Part shown: positions 56,701 through 64,000 of the stretch, one piece after another
Layout: every line of letters begins with the position of its first letter
Numbering within the stretch: the stretch's first letter is position 1
DNA from: Streptomyces cahuitamycinicus
Lineage (GTDB): Bacteria > Actinomycetota > Actinomycetes > Streptomycetales > Streptomycetaceae
NCBI RefSeq assembly: GCF_002891435.1
Contig: NZ_POUC01000004.1
Span: 1-64,000, forward strand
Direction: 5' to 3'
Length of the DNA stretch: 64,000 nt
Position numbers and translations under genes: made by a program
Notes under the pieces: model-generated
Seen by the model: only the letters and a program-made list of their open reading frames with translations
What the model was told of the DNA's origin: nothing
The model's database searches: none

Positions 56701-57378
56701 GCGGGCGTCGCGCAGGTCGGCCTGGATGACGGCGGCCCTGCGGGCGACGGCGGCCTGGCGGCCGAGCGGCTTGAGCTGCCGCCTGAGCTCGTCGGTGAGG
56801 TCCTGCACGCGCGCGAGGTTGGCCTGCATCGCGTCCAGCTTGCGCAGCGCCTTCTCCTTGCGCTTGCGGTGCTTGAGGACGCCGGCGGCCTCCTCGATGA
56901 AGGCACGCCGGCCCATGGGATCGGCGTGCAGTACGGAGTCGAGCTGGCCCTGCCCGACGATCACGTGCATCTCGCGGCCGATGCCGGAGTCGGAGAGGAG
57001 CTCCTGGATGTCGAGGAGGCGGCAGGTGTCGCCGTTGATCTGGTACTCGCTGCCGCCGTTGCGGAACATGATCCGCGTGATGGTGACCTCGGCGTACTCG
57101 ATGGGCAGGGCCCCGTCGGAGTTGTCGATGGTCAGGGACACCTCGGCACGACCCAGCGGGGGGCGGCCGGTGGTCCCGGCGAAGATGACGTCCTCCATCT
57201 TGCCGCCGCGCAGCGACTTGGCGCCCTGCTCGCCCATGACCCAGCTGAGCGCGTCGACGACGTTGGACTTGCCCGAGCCGTTCGGTCCGACGACGCACGT
57301 GATCCCCGGCTCGAACCGGAGGGTGGTCGCGGAGGCGAACGACTTGAACCCGCGGAGTGTCAGGGCCTTGAGGTGCAC
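53800..57378 (-). CDS. smc: Chromosome segregation protein SMC
   Basis: A 1192-residue SMC ATPase. N-terminal Walker A VVGPNGSGKSNVVDALSWVM; long coiled coils from about residue 170; a globular hinge near residues 520-660; second coiled coil; C-terminal signature KRLSLLSGGERSLTAVAMLV and Walker B PFYVMDEVEAALDDTNLQRL. It works with ScpA/ScpB to compact and separate chromosomes. GTG 57378 gives the family N-terminus (HLKALTLRGFKSFA). Confidence 0.96.
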   Translation of the reverse strand: MHLKALTLRGFKSFASATTLRFEPGITCVVGPNGSGKSNVVDALSWVMGEQGAKSLRGGKMEDVIFAGTTGRPPLGRAEVSLTIDNSDGALPIEYAEVTITRIMFRNGGSEYQINGDTCRLLDIQELLSDSGIGREMHVIVGQGQLDSVLHADPMGRRAFIEEAAGVLKHRKRKEKALRKLDAMQANLARVQDLTDELRRQLKPLGRQAAVARRAAVIQADLRDARLRLLADDLVRLREALKAEVADEAALKERKESAEQELRRALQREALLEDEVRQLTPRLQRAQQTWYDLSQLAERVRGTISLADARVKSATSPPPEERRGRDPEDMEREAARIREQEAELEAALEAAERALEDTVAHRAELERALTQEERRLKDAARAIADRREGLARLSGQVNAARSRAASAQAEIERLAAARDEARERAVAAQEEYEALKAEVDGLDAGDAELSARHEAAKQQLAEAEAALTAAREEATAAERRRAATQARHETLALGLRRKDGTGILLAAKDRLSGILGPAAELLTVTPGHEVALAAAFGAAADAIATTSPSSAADAIRLLRKQDGGRATLLLAGDPHPGGAGHRATSHDGPADTRHPFAADLVRGPSDLMPAVRRLLHGIVVVGTLEDAEDLVYGHPHLTAVTAEGDLLGTHFAHGGSAGAPSLLEVQASVDEAAAELEELAVRCAELTETQHTAAGRRKECAALVEELGERRRAADREKSGVAQQLGRLAGQARGATGEAERATAAAARAQDALDKALQEVEELAERLAVAEEMPFEEEPDTSVRDRLAADGANARQTEMEARLQARTHEERVKGLAGRADSLDRAARAEREARARAEQRRARLRHEAAVAEAVGAGARQLLAHVEVSLARADEERTAAEAAKARREQELTRARTEGRDLKAELDKLTDSVHRGEVLGAEKRLRIEQLETKALEELGVEPAGLVAEYGPHQLVPPSPPAEGEELPEDPEHPRNRPRPYLRSEQEKRLKSAERAYQQLGKVNPLALEEFAALEERHQFLSEQLEDLKKTRADLLQVVKEVDERVEQVFTEAYRDTAREFEGVFSRLFPGGEGRLILTDPDNMLTTGVDVEARPPGKKVKRLSLLSGGERSLTAVAMLVSIFKARPSPFYVMDEVEAALDDTNLQRLIRIMQELQEASQLIVITHQKRTMEVADALYGVSMQGDGVSKVISQRLR

Positions 57379-57501
57379 GCCGCCGGACTCTACCGCTCGG
57401 GTCCGTCTCACTCCATGAAGCCGCGGTTTCACCGCTGAACGCGCAGGGCACATCAGACGTTAAAGACGGTGAAAGGATGCGGGGGCAAGAAGGCAAGAAA
57501 G

Positions 57502-57526
57502 AAGGGACGCCGACAGGGCGTCCCTT
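57502..57526 (-). terminator. Intrinsic terminator after the small coiled-coil gene
   Basis: AAGGGACGCC and GGCGTCCCTT form a perfect 10-bp stem; on the minus strand TTCTTTCTTG follows, a rare T-rich tail here. Confidence 0.8.
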
Positions 57527-57598
57527 GCACTTCAGACAACTAGGCGGTTGTGACGGGCGGCCCAACCACTGCTGTGCTGTTGTGGAGCGGTGCAGTGA

Positions 57599-57802
57599 TC
57601 AGGTGAGCGCAGGCTCCGCCTGGTGTGCGTCAACGCTCTCCATGATCCTGTCGTGAGAAGCGGCAGCCGTCAGCGCTTCGTTCTCCGCCTGGATTCGTCC
57701 GAGTTCGGATTCCAGGTCCTGGACGCGCTGCTGGAGCCGTCGCATCTCGGCGAGGAGTCGAGGGTCGGAGCCGCCGACGTAACCGAGAAGCGCCTTTGCC
57801 AT
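57599..57802 (-). CDS. Small coiled-coil protein, 67 residues
   Basis: Begins MAKALLGYVGGSDPRLLAEM and continues as a coiled coil (RRLQQRVQDLESELGRIQAE) with an acidic end. GGAGGA precedes the ATG. I believe it is conserved in Streptomyces beside smc, but its function is unknown. It has its own terminator, so it is a separate transcript from smc. Confidence 0.75.
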   Translation of the reverse strand: MAKALLGYVGGSDPRLLAEMRRLQQRVQDLESELGRIQAENEALTAAASHDRIMESVDAHQAEPALT

Positions 57803-58179
57803 GATGGATGGTCCTCCACAATGCGTGACCGACCGCTGCTGTGTGGGTCGTGAGGGATTCGCACCCGCGGCTTGGCAGGGCCTGGAGTTGTGCTGCCGTT
57901 CAGCCATGCCAAACAGCTAAGGTGCGCGGGGCTTTCAGCGTCTCACCAAAAAGTTTGACGGTCAACACGATCACGCCCCGTATTGGGGGTGGCCCGGGCG
58001 CGCGCGGCATGGAACGGCCGTACTGCGGCTTCTGCGGGGCCCTCGGGGCGTGGCGATCATCTTTGCGGGTGGAGCGCGCCGAGGCAAGCGGTTCTCGGCA
58101 ATCACCAGCGCGTTTCCGTCCGGGGCGGCCCCCCGCGAGCTGTCCGCGGGCGGCCTCGGAGCCCGCCCGGCGGGTGCGC
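57803..58179. other. Non-coding stretch with tRNA T-arm-like motif
   Basis: About 375 bp with no supported gene. On the minus strand 57845-57905 contains GGGTGCGAATCCC, which resembles a tRNA T-arm, preceded by GGCTGAACGGCAGC, which resembles a D-arm. The outer arms GCTGTTTGG and CCACACAGC can pair, but no complete cloverleaf with a matching acceptor stem could be built. Confidence 0.3.
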
Positions 58180-58461
58180 TCAGCGGATGGCGAAGCCGTC
58201 GTAGCCGCCGCGTGGTGTGTCCCAGATCTCGGTGACGCCGTCCACGCGGCCGGGCGTGTCGTCGCCCTGAAGCCACTCCAGGAGCCCCTCGCACCCCTCG
58301 CGCCCGCCCTCGGCGACCACTTGGACCCGCCCGTCGCCCAAATTGAGAGCAAAGCCACTCAGGCCGCCGATCTCCAGGGCCTTGGCCCGCGTGAACCAGC
58401 GGAAACCCACACCTTGGACGCGTCCACGCACCCAGGCGACCAGTCGCACATCCTCGCTCAT
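58180..58461 (-). CDS. acyP: Acylphosphatase
   Basis: A 93-residue acylphosphatase that hydrolyses carboxyl-phosphate bonds. The catalytic motif is [20 protein letters not shown] (GxVQGVxFR), and the C-terminal GYDGFAIR contains the structural end. It is a stand-alone gene between the small coiled-coil protein and the divergent CAP-domain gene. Confidence 0.94.
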   Translation of the reverse strand: MSEDVRLVAWVRGRVQGVGFRWFTRAKALEIGGLSGFALNLGDGRVQVVAEGGREGCEGLLEWLQGDDTPGRVDGVTEIWDTPRGGYDGFAIR

Positions 58462-58622
58462 GACTGCAACCTAACCGCCCAATCTCCCTCCGGGCACTTC
58501 CTCCACTTGCGCCATGCGGTACCGTCCCCCCTCAACGAATCTCATATGAAACTCACACGATCGAGTGAGTTTGGTGTTGATCTCGAGGATGAGTCGACCG
58601 CCAGGACGAGGAAGGCCAGGAC

Positions 58623-59759
58623 ATGGGACGCCACCGACGCTCCGACGCCGGCCGCGCCGCCACGGGCCGCGCCACGGGAATCACCCACGCCGACGGCTTC
58701 GCGGAGGGGCACGATCCGCTGTACCCCACCGCGGACGACGCCCCGACGATGGGCATTGCGCCCTATCTGAACCCCGAGGCGCACGACGGCAGCTACGCGA
58801 AGAGCGAGGCCTACCTGTTCGGGGCCGAGGGGTCCGCCGCGGGTGACCACCACGGCGACACGGCCGTCTTCGCGAGCGACGGCTTCACGCCCGACGGCGG
58901 CGCCCGCCGCTCGGGTTCGCACCGGCGCCGCAAGAAGACCGCCCGGCCGATGCGCACCGGCCTGCTCGGCGTCTCCGCCGCCGTCGCCCTCGGCACGGTC
59001 GCGGTCGCCACCGGCTCCGTGCCCGGCCTCGACGACTACAAGCTCGGCGGCAACGGCGGGGCCGACAAGGTCCAGGCCGGGGACACGCCGACGAACACCC
59101 CGATCGAGCAGGGCGGCACCTCCGGCAGCGCCGACAGCCGGGACGACACGTCCACCAGTCGGGGCGCCGAGCGCTCCGGCTCCCCGTCGCCCTCCGCCTC
59201 GAAGTCCTCCGCCGCACCGACGAAGACGCCGGAGAAGCCGGAGAAGACGCAGGAGACGCAGGAGAAGACCCCGGAGAAGAAGAAGCCGGCGGCCACCCCG
59301 AGCGAGAAGCCGGACAGCACGCCCTCCCGTACGGCCACCAAGGCGCCGAAGGCCCCCGGCGCCTCCGCCGCTCTGGCCGGCGAATCCGCCGCCGCGGCCC
59401 AGGTGCTCAGCCTCGTGAACGAGGAGCGGGCCAAGGTGGGCTGCAGCCCGGTCGCCGCCAACAGCGCCCTGACCGGTCTGGCGCAGAGCTACAGCGAGGA
59501 CATGGCCGCACGGGGCTTCTTCGACCACACCGACCCGGACGGCCGCACGCCGTGGGACCGGGCCGAGAAGGCCGGGATATCCAACCTCGGCGGCGAGAAC
59601 ATCGCCCGCGGCCAGGCCGACGCCGCGGCCGTGATGGATGCCTGGATGAACAGCCCCGGCCACCGCGCGAACATACTGAACTGCGACTTCAAGACGCTGG
59701 GCGTCGGTGTCGAGCGCGACTCCGGCGGCCCCTGGTGGACGCAGAACTTCGGCTACTAG
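58623..59759 (+). CDS. CAP (SCP/PR1) domain protein with membrane anchor
   Basis: A 378-residue protein. A ~105-residue cytoplasmic part rich in Asp/Gly/His precedes a membrane segment (TGLLGVSAAVALGTVAVATG near residue 120), then a Ser/Pro/Lys/Glu-rich linker (KTPEKPEKTQETQEKTPEKK), then a C-terminal CAP domain: VLSLVNEERAKVGCSPVAAN, LTGLAQSYSEDMAARGFFDH, and GENIARGQADAAAVMDAWMN with CAP ligands HTD and E. Exported CAP proteins often act on the cell envelope; the role here is unknown. Confidence 0.88.
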   Translation: MGRHRRSDAGRAATGRATGITHADGFAEGHDPLYPTADDAPTMGIAPYLNPEAHDGSYAKSEAYLFGAEGSAAGDHHGDTAVFASDGFTPDGGARRSGSHRRRKKTARPMRTGLLGVSAAVALGTVAVATGSVPGLDDYKLGGNGGADKVQAGDTPTNTPIEQGGTSGSADSRDDTSTSRGAERSGSPSPSASKSSAAPTKTPEKPEKTQETQEKTPEKKKPAATPSEKPDSTPSRTATKAPKAPGASAALAGESAAAAQVLSLVNEERAKVGCSPVAANSALTGLAQSYSEDMAARGFFDHTDPDGRTPWDRAEKAGISNLGGENIARGQADAAAVMDAWMNSPGHRANILNCDFKTLGVGVERDSGGPWWTQNFGY

Positions 59760-59783
59760 GACGCCGTGCGCATGCCGACGAAG

Positions 59784-59821
59784 GCGCTAACTCACGGTTA
59801 GTCCCTTCTGTCGGTTAGCGC
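59784..59821 (+). promoter_or_regulatory. Inverted-repeat operator upstream of HxlR gene
   Basis: GCGCTAAC (59784-59791) faces GTTAGCGC (59814-59821), and an additional GTTAG half-site lies between at about 59797-59801. TAGGCT near 59832 is a likely -10. This looks like an autoregulatory site for the HxlR gene that follows. Confidence 0.5.
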
Positions 59822-59843
59822 TGTGTTGGCGTAGGCTGGACCC

Positions 59844-60242
59844 ATGACCACCACCCAGGAGCTCGCGGAAGGGCTCGACGACCTTCCGTACAACGTGTTC
59901 GCCAAGGCCTGCCCGTCGCGCGGCACGCTGGAGCACGTCACGGGCCGCTGGGGCGGCCTGGCGCTCGGCGCCCTGTACGAGGGCTCGCTCCGCTTCAACG
60001 AGCTGCGCCGCCGCGTCGACGGGGTGAGCGAGAAGATGTTGTCCCAGACGCTGCACGCCCTGGAGCGCGACGGCCTGGTCCACCGCGAGGCCCAGCCGAC
60101 GAATCCGCCCCGGGTGGACTACGAGCTGACGCCCCTGGGGCGCGAGGTGGCGCAGCGGCTGCTCGCCCTGATCCACTTCGTGGAGGGCAGCATGGATCAG
60201 GTCCTGGCCGCCCGTGAGCGGTACGACTCCGCTAGGGCGTGA
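59844..60242 (+). CDS. HxlR family transcriptional regulator
   Basis: A 132-residue winged-helix protein: [40 protein letters not shown] (recognition helix), and [20 protein letters not shown]. HxlR proteins respond to small aldehydes, quinones or thiols. It is convergent with mutM and overlaps its 3' end by 11 bp. No target other than its own promoter is evident. Confidence 0.9.
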   Translation: MTTTQELAEGLDDLPYNVFAKACPSRGTLEHVTGRWGGLALGALYEGSLRFNELRRRVDGVSEKMLSQTLHALERDGLVHREAQPTNPPRVDYELTPLGREVAQRLLALIHFVEGSMDQVLAARERYDSARA

Positions 60243-61092
60243 TCCGCGGCGGCCGCTGGCACTTCGGGCAGTAGTAGCTGGACCGGTTCATCCAGGGCCG
60301 CCGCCGCATGGGCGTGCCGCAGCGCCGGCAGGGCAGGCCCTCGCGGCCGTACGCGTCGAGTGACCGGTCGAAGTAGCCAGACTCGCCGTTGACGTTGACG
60401 TACAGGCTGTCGAAGCTGGTGCCCCCCACCGCGAGGGCCGCGTTCATCACGTCCCGCACATGTCCCAGGAGCATCAGGGTGCGCGGGCGCGTGAAGGTCG
60501 CGGTGGGGCGCTCGTAGTGGATGCGGGCGCGCCACAGGGCCTCGTCCGCGTAGATGTTGCCGACGCCGCTGATCAGCGACTGGTCGAGCAAGGCCCGCTT
60601 GATCGTGGACCGCTTGCGGCGCAGCGCCCGGTGGAAGGCCTCGTCGTCGAAGAGCGGGTCCAGCGGGTCGCGGGCGATGTGCGCGATGACGTCGGGCAGG
60701 CCGTCGGGGGTGTTCTCGTGCAGGGAGAGGCCGCCGAAGGTCCGCTGGTCGACGAAGCGGAGCTCGGTGTCCAGGGCGTCGGTGAAGCGGACGCGGATGC
60801 GCAGGTGCTTCTCGTCCGGGGCCGTGTGCGGCTGGACCAGGAGCTGGCCGCTCATGCCGAGATGGGCCAGGATCGACTGGTCCGTGTCCTCCAGGGGCAG
60901 CCACAGGTACTTGCCGCGGCGGCTGGGGACGCCGATGCGGTGGCCCTTCAGGCGGTGTGCGAAGTCGTCGGCGCCCGCGAGGTGGCGGCGAACGGCGCGC
61001 GGGTGCCGGACCTCGGTCTCGGCGACGGTCCGGTGGGCGATCCACCGCTCGAGACCGCGCCGTACGACCTCGACCTCGGGCAGCTCGGGCAT
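60232..61092 (-). CDS. mutM: Formamidopyrimidine-DNA glycosylase
   Basis: A 286-residue Fpg. N-terminal catalytic proline in [20 protein letters not shown]; the helix-two-turn-helix region [21 protein letters not shown]-terminal zinc finger [20 protein letters not shown] followed by CPKCQR. It removes 8-oxoguanine and formamidopyrimidines and nicks the strand. ATG 61092 because the mature protein must begin MPELPE. Confidence 0.97.
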   Translation of the reverse strand: MPELPEVEVVRRGLERWIAHRTVAETEVRHPRAVRRHLAGADDFAHRLKGHRIGVPSRRGKYLWLPLEDTDQSILAHLGMSGQLLVQPHTAPDEKHLRIRVRFTDALDTELRFVDQRTFGGLSLHENTPDGLPDVIAHIARDPLDPLFDDEAFHRALRRKRSTIKRALLDQSLISGVGNIYADEALWRARIHYERPTATFTRPRTLMLLGHVRDVMNAALAVGGTSFDSLYVNVNGESGYFDRSLDAYGREGLPCRRCGTPMRRRPWMNRSSYYCPKCQRPPRITP

Positions 61093-61196
61093 GGGGTCCC
61101 CCGTCACAAACCTGTGGATGACGCGAGCGCCCGCCCCGGGCAGGGGCGGGCGCTCGGGTGCGCTGTGCTTGCCGCCCTTGGAGAGGGCGGCGGCGG

Positions 61197-62036
61197 TCAG
61201 ACGTCGGCAGTGCCGTCGGTGACCGTCTGGGCAGCGGCGTGAGCAGCTGCCGTCTGCGTCGCCTCGGCGGCCTTCGCCGCCTTGGCTCGCTCGTCCGCCG
61301 CGGCCCGGATGGACCGCCATGCGGACTCGGCGGCCTGCTGCTCCGCCTCCTTCTTGCTGCGGCCGGTGCCGGTGCCGTACGAGACGCCTCCGACGCGGGC
61401 GGCAGCAGTGAAGGTCTTCTCATGATCGGGGCCGGTCTCCGTGACCAGGTACTCGGGGACACCGAGCCCCTCGGTCGCGGTGAGCTCCTGGAGACTGGTC
61501 TTCCAGTCCAGGCCGGCTCCGAGGTTCGAAGACTTTTCGATCAGGGGGTCGAACAGGCGGTGCACCAGCTCCGCCGCCGAGTCCAGTCCCTGGTCGAGAT
61601 AGACGGCGCCGATCACCGCTTCCAGGGTGTCGGCGAGGATGGATGCCTTGTCCCGGCCGCCCGTGCCCTCTTCACCGCGGCCGAGCCGGATGAAGGAGCC
61701 CAGGTCGAGCCCGCGGCCCACCTCGGCCAGCGCACGCGAGTTCACCACCGCGGCCCGCAGCTTGGCCAGCTGGCCTTCTGGGAGATCGGGGTGGGTGCGG
61801 TACAGCGTGTCCGTGACCACGAGGCCGAGTACGGAGTCCCCGAGGAACTCCAGACGCTCGTTGGTCGGCAGACCGCCGTTCTCGTATGCGTACGACCGGT
61901 GGGTCAGTGCGCGCACCAGAAGGGCGGACTCGAGCTTGTAGCCGAGCCGCCCTTCCAGAAGCGTGGGGGACGAGGCCTGGTTGTCCGCCGGAGCACTCCC
62001 GCTCACACGGGAAGACTTGTTCTTAGGCGTGGACAC
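61197..62036 (-). CDS. rnc: Ribonuclease III
   Basis: A 279-residue RNase III. Catalytic domain with [20 protein letters not shown] (signature) and [20 protein letters not shown]; double-stranded RNA-binding domain [20 protein letters not shown] with [18 protein letters not shown]. An Ala-rich tail ends the chain. GTG 62036 has GAGAGG upstream; GTG 62048 is also possible. In Streptomyces rnc (absB) affects antibiotic regulation. Confidence 0.95.
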   Translation of the reverse strand: MSTPKNKSSRVSGSAPADNQASSPTLLEGRLGYKLESALLVRALTHRSYAYENGGLPTNERLEFLGDSVLGLVVTDTLYRTHPDLPEGQLAKLRAAVVNSRALAEVGRGLDLGSFIRLGRGEEGTGGRDKASILADTLEAVIGAVYLDQGLDSAAELVHRLFDPLIEKSSNLGAGLDWKTSLQELTATEGLGVPEYLVTETGPDHEKTFTAAARVGGVSYGTGTGRSKKEAEQQAAESAWRSIRAAADERAKAAKAAEATQTAAAHAAAQTVTDGTADV

Positions 62037-62055
62037 AGTGCCTCTCACCAGCCGC

Positions 62056-62229
62056 TCAGACCTCGAGGACCTGGCGCTTGTTGTAGGTGCCGCACGACGG
62101 GCACGCGATGTGCTGCTGCTTGGGCTCGTGGCAGCGCTCGCACGCAACCAGGGTGGGGACCGCAGCCTTCCACTGCGACCGGCGGTGGCGCGTGTTGCTG
62201 CGCGACATCTTCCGCTTCGGAACAGCCAC
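62056..62229 (-). CDS. rpmF: 50S ribosomal protein L32
   Basis: A 57-residue L32: [20 protein letters not shown], then a four-cysteine zinc ribbon ([20 protein letters not shown]). GTG 62229 has GGAG upstream and is two bases after the YceD-type gene. It lies directly upstream of rnc. Confidence 0.96.
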   Translation of the reverse strand: MAVPKRKMSRSNTRHRRSQWKAAVPTLVACERCHEPKQQHIACPSCGTYNKRQVLEV

Positions 62230-62231
62230 GG

Positions 62232-62885
62232 CTACTTCTCCTGCTTCTCGTCGGCGCGTGCTGACTGAGGCGCGCCGCCGCTCATCTCGTCCTTCTCGCC
62301 GTCCTTCATGGTGCCGGCGAGTCCCTGCAATGCCGCCCAACGAATGTCGACGGCGTCATGGTGGTGGTCCGGGTCGTCCGCCAGCCGTGCGCCGCACTCG
62401 GCACACAGACCGGGGCAGTCTTCCCGGCACACCGGCTGCATCGGCAGTGCGAGCACCACCGCATCACGCAGCACGGACTCGAGGTCGAACAAGCCGTCCT
62501 CGAGGAAGAGCCTGTCCTCGTCGTCCTCGGCGTCGTCGCCCGGTTCCGCGATCACGCGGCCCCGGTCGTCGGCGTCAGGGTACGAGAACATCTCCTGGAA
62601 CTCCGCTTCGAGCGCCTGCTCGAGCGGCTCCAGACACCTTACGCACTCCCCCTCGGCCGTGGCACGGGCGGTGCCCGTGACGAGCACCCCTTCCATGACC
62701 GACTCCAGGCGGAGTTCGAGCTCCACCGGGGCGCCTTCCGGCACTCCGATGACTCCCTTGATACCGAGGTCCGTGGGAGCGTCGACCGTGCGGGTCAAGC
62801 GCTGCTGCGCACCAGGCCGCCGACCCAGCTCGTGTGTGTCGAACACGAGGGGGTTGCGGTGGTCGAGGCGGGCGTTCAGGGCCAT
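62232..62885 (-). CDS. YceD / DUF177 family protein
   Basis: A 217-residue protein that precedes rpmF in most bacteria: [20 protein letters not shown] start, [20 protein letters not shown], and a zinc-like [16 protein letters not shown]. It is involved in 23S rRNA accumulation in E. coli; an equivalent role here is inferred. ATG 62885 gives a family-like start. Confidence 0.9.
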   Translation of the reverse strand: MALNARLDHRNPLVFDTHELGRRPGAQQRLTRTVDAPTDLGIKGVIGVPEGAPVELELRLESVMEGVLVTGTARATAEGECVRCLEPLEQALEAEFQEMFSYPDADDRGRVIAEPGDDAEDDEDRLFLEDGLFDLESVLRDAVVLALPMQPVCREDCPGLCAECGARLADDPDHHHDAVDIRWAALQGLAGTMKDGEKDEMSGGAPQSARADEKQEK

Positions 62886-63010
62886 TCCTGCTTTCGGTGA
62901 GAGCTCGGGGGACGCCGCCCTTCGGTGTTCCCGGGCAGCGTGGATCGCGGACGTACACGCGACCGAAGAGCCAGGATACTGGACCTTTCGCTCACGACCC
63001 AATCCGGTCC

Positions 63011-64000
63011 TCAGCCCTGGCCGCGACCCTGCTCGTAGGCCCGCAACTGCTCGGCGCTGATCATGCCGGTGTCGAAAAGGCTGGTCTCGTCGAGGGCGTA
63101 GTCCTGGTGGCCCTGTTGCACCTGGGAGGCCTGCTGCGGTTGCTGCTGGACCTGGTTCGGGTCGTAGGCGGCCTGCTGGGGGTCGTAGCCCTGGTAGGCA
63201 TAGGGATCGGCCTGCTGGTAGCCGTAGGGGTCCTGCTGAGCGGCGTAGGCCTGCTGCGAGTAGCCGCCGTAGGGGTCGGGCTGTTGCTGGTAGCCGTACA
63301 CGGGCTCCGGCTGCGGCGGCGCGTAGTCCTGCTGCTGGGCGGGCCGCTCGGCCGGGGGCTTCTGGTCGGTTAGGGCGGCCAGGTCGGCGAGGTAGTCGGC
63401 GTCGCTGGAGTGCTGGACGGTGCTCGCGTCGTCGGCGAGGGCTCCGAGGTCGTCGCTGGCGATCCGGCCGTGCAGCTTCTGCCGGCCGCGGCCGACGGCC
63501 TCCAGGGTCTTGGCGAGGACCGCCTCGAAGGCGCCCAGCTTGACGTCGACGTACTCGTCGGCGCTGCGGCGCTGGGTCTCGGGGTCGTGGCTGCGCTCCG
63601 GGGCGTCCTCGTCCTCGTAGCCCCGCTCGTCGGTGCCGGGGCCGGTGCCCAGGAGTTTCTCGCGGCCGCGGCCGACGGAGCCCAGGGTCTTGGTCAGGAC
63701 GACCTCGAAGTTGGCGAGCTTGGAGTCGACGTACTCGTCGGCCTCGGCGCGGATCTCCTCGGCCTCCTGGCGGGCCTCGGCGAGGATCCGGTCGGCCTCC
63801 GCCTGGGAGCGGCGGGCGACCTCGGTGCCGGAGATCAGCGAACCGCGCTCGGCGTGCGCGCCCTCGATGATCCGCTGGGCCTCCTGACGGGCCTGCTCGA
63901 CCATTTGCTCGCGGCCGCCGATCAGCTCCTGGGCCTGGGCCAGGGAGTCGGGCAGCGCCGCGCGCACCTCTTCCAGCATCGCGAGCAGGTCGGCGCGGTT
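63011..64000 (-). CDS. DivIVA-like coiled-coil protein, 5' end outside window
   Basis: About 330 codons are visible; the frame is open to the window end, so the start lies beyond 64000. Coiled coil from the first residues (DSLAQAQELIGGREQMVEQA) through EEIRAEADEYVDSKLANFEV. A 32-residue unit occurs twice: ADEYVDSKLANFEVVLTKTL and ADEYVDVKLGAFEAVLAKTL, each followed by GRGR(E/Q)KL. The tail is a Gln/Tyr/Pro-rich low-complexity region (QADPYAYQGYDPQQAAYDPN). Likely part of polar growth or cell-division machinery. Confidence 0.8.
   Translation of the reverse strand, partial: NRADLLAMLEEVRAALPDSLAQAQELIGGREQMVEQARQEAQRIIEGAHAERGSLISGTEVARRSQAEADRILAEARQEAEEIRAEADEYVDSKLANFEVVLTKTLGSVGRGREKLLGTGPGTDERGYEDEDAPERSHDPETQRRSADEYVDVKLGAFEAVLAKTLEAVGRGRQKLHGRIASDDLGALADDASTVQHSSDADYLADLAALTDQKPPAERPAQQQDYAPPQPEPVYGYQQQPDPYGGYSQQAYAAQQDPYGYQQADPYAYQGYDPQQAAYDPNQVQQQPQQASQVQQGHQDYALDETSLFDTGMISAEQLRAYEQGRGQG

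Noticed and set aside
57845-57905. A tRNA gene on the minus strand
   Set aside because: A T-arm-like motif exists, but the acceptor stem and anticodon arm do not pair, so no tRNA is called.

Overview
The window is chromosomal DNA from a Streptomyces-like actinomycete. The evidence is very high GC with a strong GC bias at third codon positions, frequent GTG starts, the sporulation sigma factor WhiG, NsdA, a GlcP-type glucose permease, a LAETG sortase substrate, and a core gene order (rpmF-rnc-mutM / smc / ftsY / amtB-glnB-glnD / ffh / rpsP-rimM-trmD-rplS / four signal peptidases / whiG / rpsB-tsf-pyrH-frr-cdsA / rlmN) that from memory matches the Streptomyces core. The species cannot be named from the sequence alone.

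Layout. 0-9.1 kb: a partial sigma factor with a C-terminal extension, a small membrane ORF, a probable putrescine/GABA catabolic set (aldehyde dehydrogenase, Lrp/AsnC regulator, class III aminotransferase), an unusual ABC ATPase plus membrane-protein pair, a VOC protein and a LOG-like Rossmann protein. 9.1-11 kb: a LAETG wall protein, a mycothiol-dependent-isomerase-like protein and a 168-bp palindromic MITE-like element. 11-15 kb: a thiamine ABC transporter (thiB-thiP-thiQ) behind a TPP riboswitch, with a hairpin covering the ribosome binding site. 15-19.5 kb: rlmN, then a small insertion-like zone (an HNH gene broken by an 85-bp tandem duplication, a short hypothetical gene, a remnant of an XRE/TPR regulator, and a DUF3626 gene), then an SRPBCC gene. 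19.5-24.4 kb: cdsA-frr-pyrH and tsf-rpsB. 24.5-31.4 kb: an M23 peptidase with duplicated 3' DNA, TetR, whiG, dprA-comM-yraN, DUF2469 and a NUDIX gene. 31.4-37.5 kb: four consecutive type I signal peptidases, then rplS-trmD-rimM-khpA-rpsP. 37.8-48.3 kb: a SprT-like protein, a methyltransferase, a lipoprotein, ffh, the nitrogen block glnD-glnB-amtB with a GlnR-type operator, and nsdA. 48.8-57.4 kb: a prim-pol-like gene, ftsY, an LLM-class oxidoreductase pseudogene carrying both a deletion and a 358-bp insertion, glcP, and smc. 57.6-64 kb: a small coiled-coil gene, acyP, a CAP-domain secreted protein, an HxlR regulator, mutM, rnc, rpmF, a YceD gene and a partial DivIVA-like protein.

Most of the window is ordinary core genome: protein export (ffh, ftsY, lepB x4), translation (S2, S16, L19, L32, EF-Ts, RRF, RimM, TrmD, RlmN), nitrogen sensing and chromosome maintenance. 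The points worth a second look are the broken HNH gene and its surrounding zone, the doubly rearranged LLM pseudogene, the 168-bp palindrome, the riboswitch leader with its RBS hairpin, the ABC pair with a pentad-repeat linker, the duplicated end of the M23 gene, and a small membrane ORF without an obvious start codon. I did not find a complete new defence, biosynthetic or CRISPR system.
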